From NCBI RefSeq assembly GCF_041814905.1, contig NZ_JBGXYA010000040.1, forward strand, positions 1-64,000: a stretch of 64,000 bases of DNA, read 5' to 3'. Positions 49,868-58,646 of the stretch are shown piece by piece (position 1 is the first letter of the stretch; each line of letters starts with the position of its first letter). The position numbers and the translations under genes were made by a program. The DNA is from Glaesserella sp041814905. GTDB lineage: Bacteria; Pseudomonadota; Gammaproteobacteria; Enterobacterales; Pasteurellaceae. The notes below the pieces were generated by a model. The model ran no database searches and was not told where the DNA came from. It saw only the letters and a program-made list of their open reading frames with translations.

Positions 49868-50755
49868 TTAATTTAGATCAGACAATAGCTCCCAAAATGC
49901 ACAAATAATCGGTTCTTGCAAACGGCGTTGTTGAACACAAATACCCAGTTCAAACGGTGTGATTGGCTGTGGTAAATGTAGATAAGAAACTTGGTTTCGA
50001 ACCGGACTATGTTGTACAACAACATCCGGCAACAGTGCAATTCCACAACCAAGTGCTACCATCGGTACAATGGCTTCGTGTCCCTCTACTGTGGCGTAAA
50101 TTTTCGGCTCTTTTATTTTTTGTAATTTAAACCATTGATCTATCCGCTTGCGGGCAGGGCCTTCAACAGGTAATACGAACGGCATACTTTTCCAGTCGAT
50201 CGGTGATTTTTGCAACAACTGCGTAGCCGTACAGGCAATTCGAGGAGCAATTAATGTGAGAGTGATATCATCAATATAGTGAAAGACGATATTGTTCGGG
50301 AGTGGTTCAGGCTTGCCGGTGAGTGAGAGATCTGCTTGCATCGATTGTACATTTTGTAGGGCTTTTGCTGGATCACCGGTACTTAATTTGATCTCCACTT
50401 TTGGATAACGTTTACGAAATTGTTCTAATACGCGAGGTAAGTGGCTATAAGCGGCAGTTACCGAACAAAATAATTTTAGTTCGCCTTCCAATTCTGTTTG
50501 ATCAGGAGAAAATTGTTGTTGTAATTGTTGCCACTCTTTCCAACTCTGTTCGGCAAAATGTAAAAAACGTTCACCGGCATCTGTTAGTAATACTTGGCGA
50601 TTATCTCGCAAAAATAGTGGTTGCCCGATTTCTTGTTCCATACGCTGAATATGACGTGACAGAGTAGAAGCGCTCATATGATTTTGTTCAGCAGTTCGGA
50701 TAAAACTGTGAGTCTGAGCAATATCAAGAAAAAGTTTTAGGCTTTGGAATTCCAT
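49868..50755 (-). CDS. ilvY: LysR-type regulator IlvY
   Basis: IlvY activates ilvC in response to acetolactate or acetohydroxybutyrate. The 295-residue protein has a winged-helix N-terminus (about 1-60: SFIRTAEQNHMSASTLSRHIQRME) and an effector domain with FCSVTAAYSHLP, VEIKLSTGDPA, EGHEAIVPMVALGCGIALLP and FELGICVQQRRL, all strikingly close to E. coli IlvY. ilvC is not adjacent, which is unusual because the two are normally divergent. The start overlaps the end of the glycosyltransferase gene by 19 bases. Confidence 0.93.
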   Translation of the reverse strand: MEFQSLKLFLDIAQTHSFIRTAEQNHMSASTLSRHIQRMEQEIGQPLFLRDNRQVLLTDAGERFLHFAEQSWKEWQQLQQQFSPDQTELEGELKLFCSVTAAYSHLPRVLEQFRKRYPKVEIKLSTGDPAKALQNVQSMQADLSLTGKPEPLPNNIVFHYIDDITLTLIAPRIACTATQLLQKSPIDWKSMPFVLPVEGPARKRIDQWFKLQKIKEPKIYATVEGHEAIVPMVALGCGIALLPDVVVQHSPVRNQVSYLHLPQPITPFELGICVQQRRLQEPIICAFWELLSDLN

Positions 50756-51780
50756 ATTTCACCTAAAAAGTCAGAGTTAATTTCATTGATGTTCTGTTTA
50801 AAACGAATAATGTGGCATTCATTTTCTGTGGTAGGTTTCCAATTTATCCAGTTTTCAAGATTATCCTGATACAGACCAATGATTTTTTTGTTGAAACCGG
50901 AGGCAATATGCACAATCGCCGTATCCGGAGAAATGACCCATTCCGCTTTTTTGATTAACTCAATGCTGTCATAGATTGAAGTTGTTTGTGCATAAAGAAA
51001 TACATTGTGAAATTGAGTGGATAATTCGGCTAGCAGTGGTGTCACTTCAGGGTATGTCAACAGCACAAATTGCTTGTGCGGATAGTGCTGATTAACATAA
51101 CTGAGGAATGCTTGAATGTTTTCTCTATGGAATTTTCGTGAGTTTGCCGCACCAAAAAAGTTGACTGCCACAAAGTTATCAAGATGATTTTCTACTAAAA
51201 AATGCCCCACATTCACAACACTTTCCGTTTGTGACGGGATATCATAACGAGTATCGATATTTTCAAACCCACATTTTTCTAATGCGATACGATAAACATC
51301 TCTAAAATGGAGCTCTCCCTCAATGTTCAAGTTAAAAATTTTATATTGGGATTTTTGATAACCAACATAATTTACTGCCTTGATACTACGTAACAATATT
51401 AAATCTTTATTACGTAACAAAATGGTAGGATCTATCACAACGTCATATTTCTCGGTTGAGATAGCTTTGCCTGTTTTAATATAGCTACTTAAACTCTTAG
51501 GTTTAACTAAGTAAAATTTATCAATATGTGGATTTTGTTTAAATAAGGCGATATTTTTGTGCGAACAGACCACGCCAATTTGAATATTGGGATCGCCTTT
51601 TTTAATTTCTCTAAACACAAAAGAACTCACAATGTAGTCCCCAATTTTGCCGTCATGTCTTAAAAACAGAACTTTATGTGGTAATGCAGGTAAATTTTCC
51701 ATCTTACCGTTATCGATGTCGATAAAGTATTTACCAATATGCAATCGGAGAGTTTGTAATCGCTTTTTAAATCGTTTCAT
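50737..51780 (-). CDS. glycosyltransferase family 9 (heptosyltransferase-like)
   Basis: The 347-residue protein has the GT9 N-terminal LFLRHDGKIGDYIVSSFVFREIK block and the C-terminal donor site WVISPDTAIVHIASGFNKKIIGLY, the pattern of heptosyltransferases that build the inner core of lipooligosaccharide. The N-terminal 35 residues are basic (KRFKKRLQTLRLHIGKYF), suggesting membrane contact. The acceptor and sugar are unknown. It overlaps the upstream gene by 14 bases and ilvY by 19, so the three are tightly packed. The region appears lower in G+C than its surroundings. Confidence 0.88.
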   Translation of the reverse strand: MKRFKKRLQTLRLHIGKYFIDIDNGKMENLPALPHKVLFLRHDGKIGDYIVSSFVFREIKKGDPNIQIGVVCSHKNIALFKQNPHIDKFYLVKPKSLSSYIKTGKAISTEKYDVVIDPTILLRNKDLILLRSIKAVNYVGYQKSQYKIFNLNIEGELHFRDVYRIALEKCGFENIDTRYDIPSQTESVVNVGHFLVENHLDNFVAVNFFGAANSRKFHRENIQAFLSYVNQHYPHKQFVLLTYPEVTPLLAELSTQFHNVFLYAQTTSIYDSIELIKKAEWVISPDTAIVHIASGFNKKIIGLYQDNLENWINWKPTTENECHIIRFKQNINEINSDFLGEIWNSKA

Positions 51781-52816
51781 CTTTGTTCGTCGGTAGTAAT
51801 ATCGGTTGATATGGCTGAATATCTAATACATAGCGAATCCAATTTCCAAAGCTATATTTTTGTTTGATATTCGAATCTAGAGAACGATAAGGTTTCTCTA
51901 AAAACTCAGGAATTTCATCAAAATTATCATCTAATACAAAAATGTTGTTAGGATGATAGAAGTCATATTTTACGATTTCTTTATTGGTTGTAATCAGTTT
52001 TTTATCATGACCTAGCGCTTCAAAGGTTCGGAGAGAAAGGCCTTGATGTTCATCAATAACAAAATCTACTAAGATTTTTGCTTTTCGTGATGCAAGTAAA
52101 TTTTCAGAAAAAGTCTTAACTTGATTGTGTTCTAATAGTGTAATATTTTTGGGGTATGTTTTTTTACATTCATTAAATTTATTTTTAGGGCATACAACCT
52201 GTATATTGATATTTAAATTTGTTTGTTCTGCATAATCAGCAAACTGACATATGATCTTTGTTCGTGAACTATTATGACTACCTAAAAAGTAGAAGTCATA
52301 TTCAGTAGGTTTTTTTTCTAGATCGTTATCAAAGTAAAAGCTTGTTGCGGGTAAAATATTTTCTGAGATATCCGATGGCTCAAAAGATAAGAAACGATCA
52401 AATAAATTAATATAATTATAAATATGTGGGTATCTTTTCATTCCATCCCATTGGTAATTAACTATTTTTCCATTTTTTGTTTTTTCTTTTATAGTCTTAA
52501 CTAAGTCTACTGAAAAGTTTTGAGCTAAAAAGAATAAAGCGTAATCAAATTGAGTATTTCTATAATTATTATTAATCTTTAATATGAGTTTGCTAGACTG
52601 ATAATTACATTTTGCCTTTTTTTCTTTTAGGATTTTTTTTCTAAAATGTGTTTTTATTCTTTCCCATATTGAAGGATATTCAAATTTTTCTATTTCTCCA
52701 TTGTTATCGACTAATTTAACAACATTAAATCCATGATATTCCAAATTGTCTGAAATTAACTTAGATATTCCTAGGTTAGTCGAAATACACAGAATTACTG
52801 TTTTTTTATCCACCAT
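51767..52816 (-). CDS. putative glycosyltransferase for surface polysaccharide
   Basis: The 349-residue protein is Lys/Asn/Ile-rich and without signal peptide. The C-terminal third (ILVDFVIDEHQGLSLRTFEALGHDKKLITTN, then YDFYHPNNIFVLDD) resembles the donor-binding half of GT-B glycosyltransferases of the CgeB/group-1 type, with the acidic residue of FEALG in the usual place. The N-terminal half (WDGMKRYPHIYNYINLFDRFLSFEP) looks like the acceptor half. The specificity is unknown. It is the first gene of the minus-strand set and overlaps the GT9 gene by 14 bases. The strong AT bias is typical of LOS/capsule genes in this family. Confidence 0.72.
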   Translation of the reverse strand: MVDKKTVILCISTNLGISKLISDNLEYHGFNVVKLVDNNGEIEKFEYPSIWERIKTHFRKKILKEKKAKCNYQSSKLILKINNNYRNTQFDYALFFLAQNFSVDLVKTIKEKTKNGKIVNYQWDGMKRYPHIYNYINLFDRFLSFEPSDISENILPATSFYFDNDLEKKPTEYDFYFLGSHNSSRTKIICQFADYAEQTNLNINIQVVCPKNKFNECKKTYPKNITLLEHNQVKTFSENLLASRKAKILVDFVIDEHQGLSLRTFEALGHDKKLITTNKEIVKYDFYHPNNIFVLDDNFDEIPEFLEKPYRSLDSNIKQKYSFGNWIRYVLDIQPYQPILLPTNKDETI

Positions 52817-52931
52817 TGTTATCCTTGCTTTATCGAGAGGAAAATTTGATAGAATTTAGCTAAATTTTATAGCTTGTTCAAGTAAAAAATTATATTATCA
52901 AATCAAATTATATCTTTTAGGGAGAAGATTT

Positions 52932-53963
52932 GTGAAACGTCTAATCGCCAGATTATTTGGGCGAAGAAGGGGAAATAGATCTCTTGAGCTTCAAAATGTT
53001 CGTAGTATTTTGGTAAAACCTATTGGTAATGCTGTTGGAGATAGTATTGTCCATTTAAGGCATATTGCTCAATTGAAGAAAGCATTTCCGCTTGTGAAAA
53101 TCGGTGTGTTAGTGACTGAAAGAAGCCGTTTAATTTATGAAAATTCAAACGTAGTAGATGTTTTAATTGAAGATAAAGTACATAATTACTTTTTACAAAA
53201 TTCAAAATGGGACGTTTATTTGGACTTTTTTCCTTCATTTACTACAAAGAGTATCATGCTGGATGCTATATTAAATCCTAAGTATGTTATAAATTTTGGT
53301 AAGAGGGATAAGAAATACTATAATTTATCTACAGTAAAAAATTATGACTTTTTTGTAGATGTACCTGAGTTATTACACTTTAAAGATTATTTAATGTATT
53401 CACCATTTTCTGAATATATAGATGATTCAATATGTTACGAAATATATATTCCTTCGGAATCTGAAAACAAAGTTAATCATTTTTGGAAGAGAAAAGAAAA
53501 TATTAAAATTTTGTTAAATCCCCAAGGCAGTACTCGCACTCTTCCTGCAGAAGAACTTTCATTATTATTAGAAAATACAGAAGATAAAGGTTTAGAATTT
53601 ATTGTTACGAATACAAATAACAGTGAAAAATATTTTGCGCATTTACCTGAAATGAGTAATCTATCCTTATCTCCAAAAACAACGCTATTTGAATATTTTG
53701 CTTTAATTAATTCTGCGGATATTGTTATTTCGGTTGATGGTGGAGGTGTTCATGTTGCTTGTGCTTGTGGCAAGCCATTATTAGCTTTTTACTCTAATAA
53801 TCAATATACATTAAGTAAATGGGCTCCGGCTCCAAAAGAAAATGTAAGCTGTTTGACGCTGGTTGGAAAAAATAGATCAAATGATAATAATGAAACTGCA
53901 GGTTTTGATATGAATGAAGCAAAGCAGTGGTTGTATACTCAAATTCATCATTTAAGAAAATGA
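52932..53963 (+). CDS. glycosyltransferase family 9 (heptosyltransferase-like)
   Basis: Translation starts at a GTG (52932) behind AGGGAGAAG. The 343-residue protein has a basic N-terminus, the GT9 entry motif SILVKPIGNAVGDSIVHLRHIAQLKK-like (about 25-50) and the C-terminal SADIVISVDGGGVHVACACGKPLLAFY. It diverges from the other two glycosyltransferase genes, with a 115-base AT-rich gap that must hold both promoters. The specificity is unknown. It is more AT-rich than flanking housekeeping genes, and a terminator follows. Confidence 0.86.
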   Translation: MKRLIARLFGRRRGNRSLELQNVRSILVKPIGNAVGDSIVHLRHIAQLKKAFPLVKIGVLVTERSRLIYENSNVVDVLIEDKVHNYFLQNSKWDVYLDFFPSFTTKSIMLDAILNPKYVINFGKRDKKYYNLSTVKNYDFFVDVPELLHFKDYLMYSPFSEYIDDSICYEIYIPSESENKVNHFWKRKENIKILLNPQGSTRTLPAEELSLLLENTEDKGLEFIVTNTNNSEKYFAHLPEMSNLSLSPKTTLFEYFALINSADIVISVDGGGVHVACACGKPLLAFYSNNQYTLSKWAPAPKENVSCLTLVGKNRSNDNNETAGFDMNEAKQWLYTQIHHLRK

Positions 53964-53970
53964 TAGAGAT

Positions 53971-54001
53971 AAAAAAACCTCCACAATTGTGGAGGTTTTT
54001 T
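53971..54001. terminator. bidirectional terminator between the GT9 gene and rpmE
   Basis: AAAACCTCCACAA is followed directly by TTGTGGAGGTTTT, a perfect palindrome with A and T tracts on the two sides. It ends both convergent transcripts. Confidence 0.93.
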
Positions 54002-54014
54002 AGCATCTTTCAAA

Positions 54015-54227
54015 TTATTTTGTGCTTGGAATGCTGAAGCGTTTGTTGAAGCGTTCAACACGACCACCGGTATCAACAACACGTTGTTTACCTGTGTAGA
54101 ACGGGTGGCAGTTACCACACACGTCTAAGTTTAAATCTTTACCCACAGTTGAACGGGTTTTAATCACATTACCACATGAACAGGTTGCGGTAATTTCTAC
54201 ATATTTAGGGTGAATACCTTGTTTCAT
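54015..54227 (-). CDS. rpmE: 50S ribosomal protein L31 (zinc-binding type)
   Basis: The ATG at 54227 (MKQGIHPKYVEITATCSCG) gives 70 residues, exactly the length of E. coli L31. An in-frame extension to 54260 is not conserved. The four cysteines of the zinc-binding C+ form are present (CSC and CGNC), followed by the conserved HPFYTGKQR and GRVERFNKRF. It is a single-gene unit with a structured leader. Confidence 0.98.
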   Translation of the reverse strand: MKQGIHPKYVEITATCSCGNVIKTRSTVGKDLNLDVCGNCHPFYTGKQRVVDTGGRVERFNKRFSIPSTK

Positions 54228-54360
54228 TATAGAGAACCTCAAAAGAAGCCATATCGCCACTAGAGCATACTACTCGGCTGTCTAGCACCATATGTATTAA
54301 CAATACGCCAAGCATATACTTGGCACCAAGAGAGCGTGCATTCTACGTCAATTTTAAATA
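54228..54360 (-). promoter_or_regulatory. structured leader of rpmE, candidate L31 autoregulation element
   Basis: The minus-strand leader contains a six-base hairpin GCCAAG-N6-CTTGGC (54307-54324) and a second possible stem nearer the start codon. rpmE leaders in gammaproteobacteria are reported to be bound by L31. I see structure but cannot match the known consensus by eye. Confidence 0.35.
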
Positions 54361-54482
54361 GGTTTCAACAATTTCAATAATGTGAAGTAGATCACTTTTT
54401 AAGGCGATATTTTTCCATTACTTTGTTCAAATAGTGTAGAATATCAAGACTTTTAATGTCAATTTTTCTAGGAGTATCAATA

Positions 54483-56489
54483 ATGGCAGAACGTAAAGAG
54501 CTTGCAAATGCAATTCGCTTTTTAAGTATGGACGCAGTACAAAAAGCTAACTCAGGTCACCCGGGTGCACCAATGGGTATGGCGGATATTGCAGAAGTTT
54601 TATGGCGCGATTTCCTTTCTCACAATCCAAGCAATCCTGCTTGGGCTAACCGTGACCGTTTCGTATTATCTAACGGACACGGATCCATGTTAATTTATAG
54701 CTTGTTGCATTTAACCGGCTATGATCTTTCTATTGAAGATCTTAAACAGTTCCGTCAATTACATTCAAAAACTCCGGGTCACCCTGAATACGGTTATGCA
54801 CCGGGCGTTGAAACGACAACAGGACCTTTAGGTCAAGGTATCACAAATGCAGTCGGTATGGCGATTGCTGAAAAAACGTTAGCAGCGCAATTTAACCGTG
54901 AAGGGTATGAGATTGTCAACCACTATACCTACGCTTTCTTAGGCGATGGTTGTTTAATGGAAGGGATTTCCCACGAAGCTTGTTCATTAGCAGGAACTTT
55001 AGGTTTAGGTAAATTAATCGCGTTTTATGATGACAACAATATTTCAATTGATGGTCATGTAGACGGCTGGTTCTCTGATGATACTGCAATGCGTTTTGAG
55101 TCTTACGGTTGGCAGGTTATTCGTGGCGTAGATGGACACAATGCGGATGAAATCAAATTTGCGATTGAAAATGCTCAAGCAGAAAAAGATCGCCCAACCT
55201 TAATTATCTGTAAAACTATCATCGGTTATGGTTCTCCAAATAAATCAAATTCTCATGATAGCCACGGTGCGCCGCTAGGTAATGAAGAAATTGCATTAAC
55301 TCGTCAAAATTTAAATTGGAATTATGGACCTTTTGAAATTCCTAGCGAAATTTATGCTGAATGGGATGCGAAAGCAAAAGGTCAAATTTCAGAAAAAGAA
55401 TGGAATGCTAAATTTGCCGCTTATGAAGTGACTTATCCTGAATTAGCGGCAGAATTCAAACGTCGTGTTGCGGGCGAATTACCGGCAAACTGGGCAGCTG
55501 AATCTCAAGCTTTTATTGAGAAATTACAAGCAAATCCGGCAACAATTGCAAGCCGTAAAGCATCGCAAAATGCAATAGAAGCTTATGCACACATTCTTCC
55601 GGAATTCTTAGGCGGCTCTGCTGATTTGGCAAGTTCTAACTTAACTTTATGGTCAGGTTCTAAACCAATTCGTGCGGATATCAATGTAGACGGTAACTAC
55701 ATTAACTACGGCGTACGTGAATTCGGTATGTCGGCAATAATGAACGGTATTGCGTTACACGGCGGTTTTATTCCATACGGTGCGACATTTTTAATGTTCA
55801 TGGAATATGCGCACAATGCAGTACGTATGGCGGCGTTAATGAAACAGCGTGTCCTATTTGTGTATACCCACGATTCTATCGGTTTAGGTGAAGATGGCCC
55901 GACCCACCAACCGGTCGAACAGACTGCGGCATTACGTTTAATTCCGAATCTTCAAACATGGAGACCGTGCGACCAAGTCGAATCTGCGGTAGCGTGGAAA
56001 GCGGCAGTTGAACGTAAAGATGGTCCGAGTGCCTTAATCTTCACTCGTCAAAACCTGGCTCAAATGGAACGTACCCCAGAACAACTTGCCAACGTGGCTC
56101 GTGGTGGTTATATCCTACGTCAATGCTGTGAAAAAGGCGATTGCCCGGATTTAATCTTAATCGCAACCGGTTCGGAAGTAGAGTTAGCGATGAAAGCGGC
56201 GGATGTATTGAGTGCCGAAGGGCATAAAGTGCGTGTGGTTTCCATGCCAAGCACTAATGTGTTTGACGCACAAGATGCTGCTTATCGTGAAGCGGTATTG
56301 CCAAGCTCTGTGACTAAACGCGTTGCGATTGAAGCAGGTATTGCAGACTTCTGGTATAAATATGTCGGTTTAGAAGGTCGTATCGTTGGTATGAATAGCT
56401 TCGGCGAATCAGCACCGGCAGGCGAATTATTCAAGCTATTCGGCTTCACCGTAGATAATGTTGTGGCGAAAGCGAAAGAAATTCTTTAA
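54483..56489 (+). CDS. tkt: transketolase
   Basis: Transketolase moves two-carbon units in the pentose phosphate pathway using thiamine diphosphate. The ATG at 54483 (MAERKELANAIRFL), behind TAGGAGTATC, gives 668 residues. The ThDP motif runs from GDGCLMEG (154-161) to NNIS (185-188). Active-site histidines are at 26, 66 and 100, and the pyrimidine domain has FMEYAHNAVRMAALM and THDSIGLGEDGPTHQPVE. Codon use is that of a well-expressed gene. Confidence 0.98.
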   Translation: MAERKELANAIRFLSMDAVQKANSGHPGAPMGMADIAEVLWRDFLSHNPSNPAWANRDRFVLSNGHGSMLIYSLLHLTGYDLSIEDLKQFRQLHSKTPGHPEYGYAPGVETTTGPLGQGITNAVGMAIAEKTLAAQFNREGYEIVNHYTYAFLGDGCLMEGISHEACSLAGTLGLGKLIAFYDDNNISIDGHVDGWFSDDTAMRFESYGWQVIRGVDGHNADEIKFAIENAQAEKDRPTLIICKTIIGYGSPNKSNSHDSHGAPLGNEEIALTRQNLNWNYGPFEIPSEIYAEWDAKAKGQISEKEWNAKFAAYEVTYPELAAEFKRRVAGELPANWAAESQAFIEKLQANPATIASRKASQNAIEAYAHILPEFLGGSADLASSNLTLWSGSKPIRADINVDGNYINYGVREFGMSAIMNGIALHGGFIPYGATFLMFMEYAHNAVRMAALMKQRVLFVYTHDSIGLGEDGPTHQPVEQTAALRLIPNLQTWRPCDQVESAVAWKAAVERKDGPSALIFTRQNLAQMERTPEQLANVARGGYILRQCCEKGDCPDLILIATGSEVELAMKAADVLSAEGHKVRVVSMPSTNVFDAQDAAYREAVLPSSVTKRVAIEAGIADFWYKYVGLEGRIVGMNSFGESAPAGELFKLFGFTVDNVVAKAKEIL

Positions 56490-56505
56490 TCACTTAAGAT
56501 AAAAT

Positions 56506-56533
56506 AAAGGCAGGATTTTCCTGCCTTTTCTTT
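56506..56533 (+). terminator. rho-independent terminator of tkt
   Basis: AAAGGCAGGA pairs with TCCTGCCTTT around TTT and is followed by CTTTT, 16 bases after the tkt stop. Confidence 0.9.
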
Positions 56534-56586
56534 TGCTTGATATTTATGGTTTTTAGGAAATTTTTTGTAAATTATTCGTCGAAAGT

Positions 56587-56596
56587 GACCGCTTGT
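56587..56596 (-). repeat. DNA uptake sequence at the 3' end of rsmA
   Basis: GACCGCTTGT, with tail ATTTTTTGTAAATTATT, lies immediately after the rsmA stop on its strand. Confidence 0.85.
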
Positions 56597-56599
56597 CAG

Positions 56600-57475
56600 C
56601 TATTCGTTTTCATCGTCAATAAGTTCATCAGCACTTGAATCCGCTATTTCCGGAGGATTATCGCATAACCAATTTGCCAAACGGGCGTAATCGGCAAGTG
56701 ATAAGTTTTCGGCACGAGCATTTAAGTCAATTCCTAATGCTTCAAGTTGTTCCGGGCTAAATAGTGTAGACAAGGCATTGCGCAAAGTTTTGCGACGCTG
56801 GTTAAATGCGTGAGTTGTTACGCGGTTTAACCAATAAATATCTTTAACCGGATACGGAAGTGCTTTATGCGGCACTAAACGTACGACCGCAGAATCTACT
56901 TTGGGCGCAGGCTTAAACGCTGTTGGCGGAACTTCCAAAACCGGCATAACTTGGCAATAATACTGCGCCATAATGGTTAATCGCCCGTAGGCTTTACTGT
57001 TCGGTGCGGCACAAAGTCGTTTAACGACCTCTTTTTGCAACATAAAGTGCATATCCTGAATTAAGTCGTGAAACTTAAACAGATGGAACATCAATGGCGT
57101 TGAAATATTGTAAGGCAGGTTGCCGAATACGCGTACTTTCTGGTGTTCGTTAAAGTTGAGACCGGTGAAATAGTCACGAAAATTAAAACGCAGCGCATCT
57201 TGTTCAATAATGGTCAGCTTACTATGTAAAAACGGGTGATGACGCAAGCGTTCGGCTAAGTCGCGGTCTAACTCTATGACAGTCAGCTTATCGACTAATT
57301 CACCGACCGGTTCGGTTAGTGCGCCTAATCCGGGGCCGATTTCTAACAAAAATTGCCCGTTTTGCGGGTGAATTGCCGCGACAATATTATGGATCACGTT
57401 TTGGTCGTGTAAAAAGTTTTGACCAAAACGTTTGCGGGCGGTATGCCCTAAATGTTTTTTTGAATTTGAACTCAT
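56600..57475 (-). CDS. rsmA: 16S rRNA dimethyladenosine transferase RsmA (KsgA)
   Basis: RsmA dimethylates A1518 and A1519 of 16S rRNA late in 30S assembly. The 291-residue protein has RKRFGQNFLHD (14-24), the SAM motif EIGPGLGALTEP (45-56), the catalytic NLPYNIS loop (about 119-125) and the C-terminal helical domain (NQRRKTLRNALSTLF). An acidic tail (DSSADELIDDENE) extends the C-terminus. In E. coli the order is surA-pdxA-rsmA-apaG. Here surA lies directly upstream without pdxA, behind its own terminator. Confidence 0.97.
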   Translation of the reverse strand: MSSNSKKHLGHTARKRFGQNFLHDQNVIHNIVAAIHPQNGQFLLEIGPGLGALTEPVGELVDKLTVIELDRDLAERLRHHPFLHSKLTIIEQDALRFNFRDYFTGLNFNEHQKVRVFGNLPYNISTPLMFHLFKFHDLIQDMHFMLQKEVVKRLCAAPNSKAYGRLTIMAQYYCQVMPVLEVPPTAFKPAPKVDSAVVRLVPHKALPYPVKDIYWLNRVTTHAFNQRRKTLRNALSTLFSPEQLEALGIDLNARAENLSLADYARLANWLCDNPPEIADSSADELIDDENE

Positions 57476-57485
57476 TCGATTCCTT

Positions 57486-57495
57486 ACAAGCGGTC
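57486..57495 (+). repeat. DNA uptake sequence between surA and rsmA
   Basis: ACAAGCGGTC with a TTTTTTGCAAATTTG tail lies in the 99-base gap between surA and rsmA, next to the surA terminator. Confidence 0.85.
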
Positions 57496-57530
57496 ACTTT
57501 CCCGCTGTTTTTTGCAAATTTGATAAAACA

Positions 57531-57556
57531 AAGAACCTCGCACGGGCGAGGTTCTT
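57531..57556 (-). terminator. rho-independent terminator of surA
   Basis: AAGAACCTCG pairs with CGAGGTTCTT around a GC-rich loop. On the minus strand it is followed by TTGTTTT, 18 bases after the surA stop. Confidence 0.85.
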
Positions 57557-57574
57557 AAAAATAAGCGTATTCTA

Positions 57575-58519
57575 CTAGTTTATGTATTTAATTTCAGCAC
57601 GATTTTTCAAAGCTTTTACCCAGTCTTTGGATGCCGCTTGTGCCTGCTTATCGACTAATTGTTCATAAGCTTTTTGTAAATAGGCATCTTCGGTTCGATC
57701 TCCCTCGCGGGTATCGGTTACTTTCAGAATATGCCAACCGAATTGCGATTTAAATGGGGCGGAAATTACGCCCGTTTTGCTCTGTTTTGCTACTTTAGCA
57801 AAGGCAGGATCATACGCGTCTAAGAAGTTCCAGCCTAAATCACCGCCGTCAGCGCCTGAAGCATAGTCAAGCGAGTTTACTTTTGCTGCGTCTTCAAAGG
57901 TGGTTTTTCCTGCTTTGATATCCGCCACAATAGCGTTTAATTTGGCTTTGGCTTGAGCGTCGTTTAGTACAGGGTTGGTTTTAATCAAAATATGGCTGAT
58001 TCTGTGTTCTGTACCGGTTATCGCTTTTAATGTGCCGCTCGCTTTCGCTTTTTCTTGCAACTGTTTGGCTAAATCATGGACTTCTTTCGGTTCTACCTGA
58101 ATCGATTGACCGATTGCTTGATTGCGTACTTGTTCCATCATAATTTGATGAGCGATTTGTTGGCGGTATTGATTTAATGTAATACGTTGCGAATCAAGAT
58201 AATCAAGTAATTGACCATAGGTAATGCCGTTTTGAACGGCAATATCTTCAATAATTTGGTCGACATAAGCATAGTCTACTTTTACGCCGGATTCTTGGAT
58301 TGCACGTTGTACCAAATAATCATCAATCACACTTTCTAATGCGGCTCGGCGATTGGCTTCGGTATTGGCTTTTTTACCCAGTGCTTTTGCTACTTGGCTT
58401 TGCATAATCGGATAGCCGTCAACAGTCGCAACGACGCGTTCTTCTGCTTTTGCCCCCAGTGAAACAGCAAAAAGAGTACATGCGGTAAGTAATAATGATT
58501 TTACTTTAGTAAACTTCAT
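57575..58519 (-). CDS. surA: periplasmic chaperone SurA, short form with one parvulin domain
   Basis: SurA escorts outer-membrane proteins across the periplasm. The 314-residue precursor has a signal peptide (cleavage near AKA|EE, about residue 25), the N-terminal chaperone domain (about 26-165: RVVATVDGYPIMQSQV) and only one parvulin-type PPIase domain (about 172-272: HRISHILIKTNPV, DGGDLGWNF, SQFGWHILKV), then the C-terminal helix. E. coli SurA has two parvulin domains and about 428 residues. The shorter form is usual in Pasteurellaceae. A terminator separates it from rsmA. Confidence 0.93.
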   Translation of the reverse strand: MKFTKVKSLLLTACTLFAVSLGAKAEERVVATVDGYPIMQSQVAKALGKKANTEANRRAALESVIDDYLVQRAIQESGVKVDYAYVDQIIEDIAVQNGITYGQLLDYLDSQRITLNQYRQQIAHQIMMEQVRNQAIGQSIQVEPKEVHDLAKQLQEKAKASGTLKAITGTEHRISHILIKTNPVLNDAQAKAKLNAIVADIKAGKTTFEDAAKVNSLDYASGADGGDLGWNFLDAYDPAFAKVAKQSKTGVISAPFKSQFGWHILKVTDTREGDRTEDAYLQKAYEQLVDKQAQAASKDWVKALKNRAEIKYIN

Positions 58520-58646
58520 TTTTTATTCCTATAACGGTAATTAACTTGGATTAAAGTGTTAATACTTTTATTTTAAGCTGAGAGCCACTCGGACTCTCGG
58601 TGATTTCTAACATAACGTTGCTTAGAATCAAATTTTATTAAAAGGT

